Below the pieces are notes generated by a model. It was given only the letters and a program-made list of their open reading frames with translations. It was not told the DNA's origin and did not search any database. From Iris pallida (taxonomy: Eukaryota > Streptophyta > Magnoliopsida > Asparagales > Iridaceae): a DNA stretch of 64,000 bases. A program made the translations under genes and the position numbers. The stretch's first letter is position 1. The number at the start of each line of letters is the position of its first letter. The DNA lies in assembly GCA_029216955.1 (NCBI GenBank), contig JANAVB010010791.1, positions 2,096,982-2,160,981 on the forward strand, given 5' to 3'. This document shows positions 59,591 to 64,000 of the stretch, piece after piece.

Positions 59591-60168
59591 CTTTATTGGT
59601 TATGCTACAGATCAAGGGGTTGATAATTATACAATCCCACACTAAGAATTTTTTTTGAGACGAGAAGTATAATATTTTTTGAGGATGTTGAGTTTGGGAG
59701 AGAAATAAAGTCCGGATCATTGTCTGAGAAGGAATCAATTACGATTCCTACTATCACTTTTGACGATGTGCAGAATTCTATACCTGTCATGATCAAGAAG
59801 TGAATTCGGAGTCTCAATAAAATAATGTCGAATTAATTCTATAAGTCGTTGTTGAGATACCTTAACAACGATAACGTAGCGGCACCCCATTCAAGATAAG
59901 GTAATTATTCCTAAGGAACAAACTCAACAACCTCAAGAACCAGTAATATTAAGATGGTCCACCAGAGAAAAGAGAAATATAATTTCGAATAATATTGTCA
60001 TATTTCTCTAGAAATGTGAGGAAGACTGTGGATACTGGAAGATGTTCTAATCAACTTCCGTCAGGCCATGGAAAGTTTCAGTTCTCAAAGTAGATTGATA
60101 CAATAAATAAGGAGTATAAGTTCATGCAAGACAATAAAGTTTAAGAACTTGTCCCATTACCAAAAGGT
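59591..60168 (+). pseudogene. Copia-F integrase-RT junction, integrase core deleted
   Basis: Only a few recognisable words remain, such as the FxxDVEFG-like and FxETG-like region near 59660-59710, which follows integrase in copia. The DDE core is absent, so a deletion of the order of 800 bases lies near 59590. Acidic linker decayed. Confidence 0.55.
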
Positions 60169-60915
60169 ATGAAATCCATTGGTTGTAAATGGACATTTAG
60201 AACCAAGAAGGATTCGAAGGGTCATGTGGAGAAGTATAAAGTATGTCTTGTAACTAGTGACTTTACTCAAAATTTTGGGATTAATTTTAAAGAGTTTTTC
60301 TCTTCGGTATCTTTGAAGAACTCCTTTAAAACAATCATAGCACATGTTGTACATTTTGATCTTGAGTTACATCAAATGGATGTCAAAACGGCGTTTCTCA
60401 ATGGTAACATTGACGAAATTATTTATATGGTGCAGCCAGAAAACTTTGTGTCGAAAGATCCAAATAATATGGTTTACAAATTGACAAAATCCATTTATGG
60501 ACTCAAGCAAGCTTCTCGTCAGTGGTACTATAAATTTTACCAAGTTGTTACCTCGTTTGGTTTTGAGGTTAACGTTGTTGAAGATTGTGTGTATCACAAA
60601 TTCAATGGGAGTAAAATTATTTGTTTTGGTTTTGTATGTTGATGACATACTGCTTGCCACAAATGATATAGGCGCATATTGCATGACACTAAAAAATTTC
60701 TATCAAATAACTTTGAGATGAAAGATCTTGGTGACGCCTCTTTTGTATTAGGAATTCAAATACACCGAGATCGTTCTCGAGGTATTCTTAGATTATCACA
60801 AAAGAGCTATATCGATAAAGTGCTTAAAAGATTTGGCATGCAGGAATGCAAACCAGGTGACACCACAGTCGCTAAAGGAGACAAGTTCAGTCTCAATCAG
60901 TGCCCTAAAAAGTAG
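60169..60915 (+). pseudogene. Copia-F reverse transcriptase
   Basis: SIGCKWTFRTKKDSKGHVEKYK, FDLELHQMDVKTAFLNGNIDE, YKLTKSIYGLKQASRQWY, FGFEVNVVEDCVYHKF and MKDLGDASFVLGIQIHRD are textbook copia RT blocks. The catalytic YVDDILLA lies in another frame (LVLYVDDILLATNDIG, near 60640), with frame changes at about 60622 and 60685. Confidence 0.9.
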
Positions 60916-60999
60916 CCTTAAAATTAAGAAAATACAATAGATTTTTTCTTCATAATCAGTTGTAGGGAGTCTCATGTATGCTCAAGTATGTACGAGTCA

Positions 61000-61610
61000 G
61001 GATATTGCGTACATATTAGGATGTTAGGCAGATATTTAAGAAAATATGGATGGATCATTGGGTAGCAGCCAAACTACTTAAGTAATTAATAGAGAACAAG
61101 AAATTATATTCTCTTTGTAGGAGATCGGAGAATTCTGGAGATCATAAGGTATTCCGACTCCAATTTTGTTGGATGCCAAAACAGTAGGAGATCCACATCA
61201 GGTTATGCTGACTAATAAAGATATATTTTGGATGAGTGTCAAACATACACTCATAATTTCTTCCACTATGGCAGCAAGGTTTATAACATGCTGTGGGACA
61301 TCTAATCAAAAAATATGGTTGCCAAATTTTGTAACAAAGCTGCGCCTACAGTACGATGTTGAAAGACCACTTAAATTATGGTGTGACAATAAATCAGCAG
61401 TAATGTATTCCAATAACAACAGAAACTTGTATAAGTCAAGGATATTGACATAAAGTTTCTAGTTGTGAAGGAAAGAATTCAGAATGGTTAAAGTGTCCAT
61501 ATAGCACATTATGAAAAACTCTATTTTAGCGGATCCGCTCACAAAAGCATTATCACCCAGGGTCTTTCATGAGCATACTGCTCATATGGGTGTTATTTCA
61601 ATCAAGTATA
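61000..61610 (+). pseudogene. Copia-F RNase H
   Basis: SVKHTLIISSTMAARFITC carries the Glu-region (Glu replaced by Arg in AARF), LKLWCDNKSAVMYSNN the Asp. The last segment, near 61515-61600, encodes the ADPLTKALSP and HEHTAHMGV tail in a shifted frame. Earlier parts are degraded. Confidence 0.8.
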
Positions 61611-62032
61611 TGGCAATATAGTGGGAGTTTGTATTTTATGTATTTGGATGCTATTTGGTTTTGGACACATTTATGTATTAAAGTATTTTGGATATTTATC
61701 TGATCAGATATATGGAAATTCAGTCCATTCTGTTTTTATTATGTTAAAGTATTGATCTCATTAAAGTTAAGGAGGACCAGTTGGAAATAGACATGTATTG
61801 ATCACATTGCGTGTAATTTCCATGCTACGCATCCATGATTGATTTATGTCGTTTAGCTATATTGGTATATGTGACCATTGATGGTTTAGTTACGCTATAT
61901 GTGAAGAAGGCCGCTTTGATCCTATGTTGATATGGTTAATGGACGAGATTGTCCGGATATACCCTAAGGATTAAGATAATAATTTATGAGCTCACTAAGG
62001 TTAACACAATTATAAGGTTGCATATGTGGCCC

Positions 62033-62042
62033 AGTGGGAGAT
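62033..62042 (+). other. Polypurine tract of Copia-F
   Basis: AGTGGGAGAT, the copia-type tract, abuts the 3' LTR. Confidence 0.85.
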
Positions 62043-62517
62043 TGTTGGAATTATTCAATAATTAAGGGGCCACACATGTAAAATTAATTGTGTTTAGGCT
62101 ATCTAAATAATTAAGCCAAATTAAAGTGGTCTATTTGGAAATTGGCTTAAGGGTATAATTGTCATGGAATTAATGTGTAGATACCGGAGATAATTCTAAT
62201 TTGATGATGGGCCAAATTAGAAATGCCAAAACATATAAATATATGTGTTCATTAGGGTTATGGTCCCCAACTTATACAGCCACCAAAGAGAGGTTTTCTC
62301 TTTTTCTCTTCTGCATCCCCATCAACAGAAAGAGAGGGACAAAGGATTCGGATTCTTCTTTATCATTAAGAGTCGTAGCACGTTGGAAGATCGAACCCCA
62401 TAAAAAGACGACCGATTCAAGATCCATCAAGCCTAACAATGGATTCAGGTACGCTTCCGTAATTTAATTTATGTTATTCATCTCATGAATCGATATGGTA
62501 CAATAAAATTGCTAACA
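62043..62517 (+). repeat. 3' LTR of Copia-F
   Basis: 475 bases, colinear with the 5' LTR. Confidence 0.93.
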
Positions 62518-63733
62518 AGAAAAGTATAATTTTTTAATAAAAACTTTGAAGTACAAAAAATTTCTAATTACAAGACTTTTGTAATAATAACAAACAAAAG
62601 TAAAATGCTTAACACAAGCGATATGGAAAGTGCAGTGGTGGAGAACTCGATCGGCACATGATCGTTATGCTCCGTTGACTAAACAATGTCAAGACGGAGA
62701 CTTTTGGTATGGCTCTAGGCTCACAAATACTGTGGAGGACAGAGTACAGCAGCAAGAACGCTCAAGTACTCAAGGATCGATGCCTTCGCAATACAAAAAC
62801 TAAGATATTTATAGCCATTAGTACTAGAACGACTATTTTATGAATTTTTTTGCACAAAATGAGAAAAACTGCACTGCTTCACCCATTTTCACATAGAATG
62901 CTTTCGTGCGAAAATTATTGACATCACTGGTCATAAATTCTAGATCTAAATGCATGTGTACAAAACTTTCTTCATGCCAGTACATGTCATCAATTACGAG
63001 GATTATTATTAATTCTCATGATTATGACGACATAATCATAACTGATGTTTCTAATTTCAAATGTATCTCATAAAAAGTAGTGCATGATTAAACGTCAAAT
63101 TTAATTAATTCTCTGTCATTATTGGGAATGAGCAGCGTCATCTTCGTATGGAGCACATATGTACTAAGCTCAGCAACTAAGCATGACATATTCTCAGCAC
63201 AGAGAATTATAGAGCAGAAAATAGTAATAATCTTGAGCATCTTCAACAGCTGCATTAAATGTCTTATACATGGATAAACTACTCAGCATAAAGCATTGTA
63301 GCATAACACAACCATGAGCTTTGTAGTTGACGGGCTCCATCATGTGGGTAACCAACCTTTCATGTAGGGACTTTCATATTTGTGTGCGGGAAGCTTTTTT
63401 TTCTTCCGTGAAAAATATTTCTCACAGGAAGTTCTCCCACTCGCATGAGGGGCGCTGCCACCTCGACCCCCGCAACGGAGGGGAGGGGTGTGTGTGTGAG
63501 AAGGGGGGAGTTATTAGGCAAGTCAACGATAACAATAACCCGTCTACTCGACCAAAATTGTAGCTAACACAATCGGGTTTGAATGAAAAAAATATAACAT
63601 TTGACTGAGTAAGTACAATAAATGAAACGTACAAAGAATTTGGGTCTAGTTCGAATTTATTAAATATGAAAAAAAATCCATTATATGTATAAAAACTGGA
63701 TTTGTGGGTTGAGGTTATCCCCTAGTTGTAGTG
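62518..63733. other. Unassigned non-coding DNA
   Basis: No gene seen. On the minus strand CTATAAATATC (62806-62813) would make a fair TATA box with transcription toward lower coordinates, but no reading frame follows, and Copia-F now interrupts anything there. 63511-63715 resembles 56251-56450. Confidence 0.4.
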
Positions 63734-64000
63734 TCCCGTCCCGCTCAGTCAATCGGAGGAATCGAAACGCCGACGGCGTTCGGACTTAGCCTTACAACGG
63801 CTTCTTGAAGACATCGCTCGGTCGAGGCGATCGCACGCTCAGGTGGGGTAGTTTCGGTGAACTTGCCTCATCTTAGCCTTCACATAATAAATTGCATGTT
63901 TTCAACTTGCACAAGTAGGCTTGGTAATAAAAGAGACGAATCCATGTAGCTAAAGGGAATAATCCCGATGGGTCGAATTGAGTTAGAATATGGAAAGGTC
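63734..64000 (-). mobile_element. Possible start of another Tekay-like or gypsy LTR, cut by the window edge
   Basis: TGTCCCGTCCCGCTCAG resembles the TGTCACGACCCGCACCC end of the Tekay-type LTRs here, and the next 90 bases are GC-rich with CGCCGACGGCGTT, unlike the AT-rich flank. The other end lies outside the window. Confidence 0.4.

Larger units (their letters stand above)
56674..62517 (+). mobile_element. Copia-F: Ty1-copia retrotransposon, internally deleted
   Basis: Two 475-bp LTRs (TGTTGGAATTATTC to TTGCTAACA) flank a Met-tRNA primer site, protease, RT, RNase H and a polypurine tract, the Ty1-copia order. Flanks read AAAAA and AGAAA, so the duplication is imperfect. Gag and most of integrase are gone and the rest is full of stops. 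LTRs differ at about 9 of the first 190 positions. Confidence 0.9.

Noticed and set aside
62806..62813. Promoter of a host gene on the minus strand
   Set aside because: A TATA-like sequence is present, but no reading frame or exon signals follow before Copia-F.

Overview
The window is transposable-element DNA from a flowering-plant nuclear genome. I find no host protein-coding gene, tRNA or rRNA. The plant origin follows from the families present: an L1-type LINE with a plant-type DUF4283/zinc-knuckle ORF1, Tekay/Del-type chromoviruses, a Tat-lineage Ty3/gypsy element with two RNase H domains, a Ty1-copia element primed by initiator tRNA-Met, a CACTA (En/Spm) transposon and hAT-type MITEs. 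The species cannot be told from this sequence.

Layout. 1-5290: decayed LINE, + strand. 5406-7532: Tekay-type LTR fragment followed by a gag zinc-knuckle remnant and a polypurine tract. 7533-10125 and 43862-46472: two halves of one long Tekay-type LTR (LTR-D), split by a nested insertion. 10126-43856: that insertion, Tekay-B, minus strand, with perfect GCATG target duplications and LTRs of about 3.6 kb. Tekay-B is interrupted by Tat-C (15391-33096, + strand, perfect ACAAT duplications, LTRs of 1441 and 1442 bp) in pol and by solo LTR-E (38802-42402) in its 5' LTR. 46473-50300: non-coding DNA with a 494-bp tandem duplication and several MITE-like inverted repeats. 50309-55940: a roughly 0.3-kb hAT MITE (TSD TATATGGG) carrying a 5.3-kb CACTA element (50408-55742, TSD TGT). 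56674-62517: Ty1-copia element with gag and most of integrase deleted. 62518-64000: unassigned sequence, then what looks like the start of another LTR at 63734.

The order of insertion is readable: LTR-D is oldest, Tekay-B went into it, then Tat-C and LTR-E went into Tekay-B. LTR pairs compared by eye agree: Tekay-B LTRs differ by roughly 6-13 percent in the stretches I compared, Tat-C LTRs by about 3 percent.

Tat-C is the most interesting part. Besides gag-pro-RT-RNaseH-aRNaseH-integrase on the + strand it carries an antisense gene (31188 down to 26862) with its own TATA box and G-box and at least one clean GT-AG intron, so it can only be expressed from the opposite strand. Between the convergent ends of pol and this gene lie two families of hairpins. 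In these the loop is conserved while the stem sequence changes from copy to copy and stays complementary, in the way a selected structure would. A nine-base motif, ATGCGGCTC, is scattered through the LTRs, the first antisense intron and, in both orientations, the gag coding sequence. The CACTA element separately holds two long near-perfect hairpins, a G-rich minisatellite and a dense TTGAC array.
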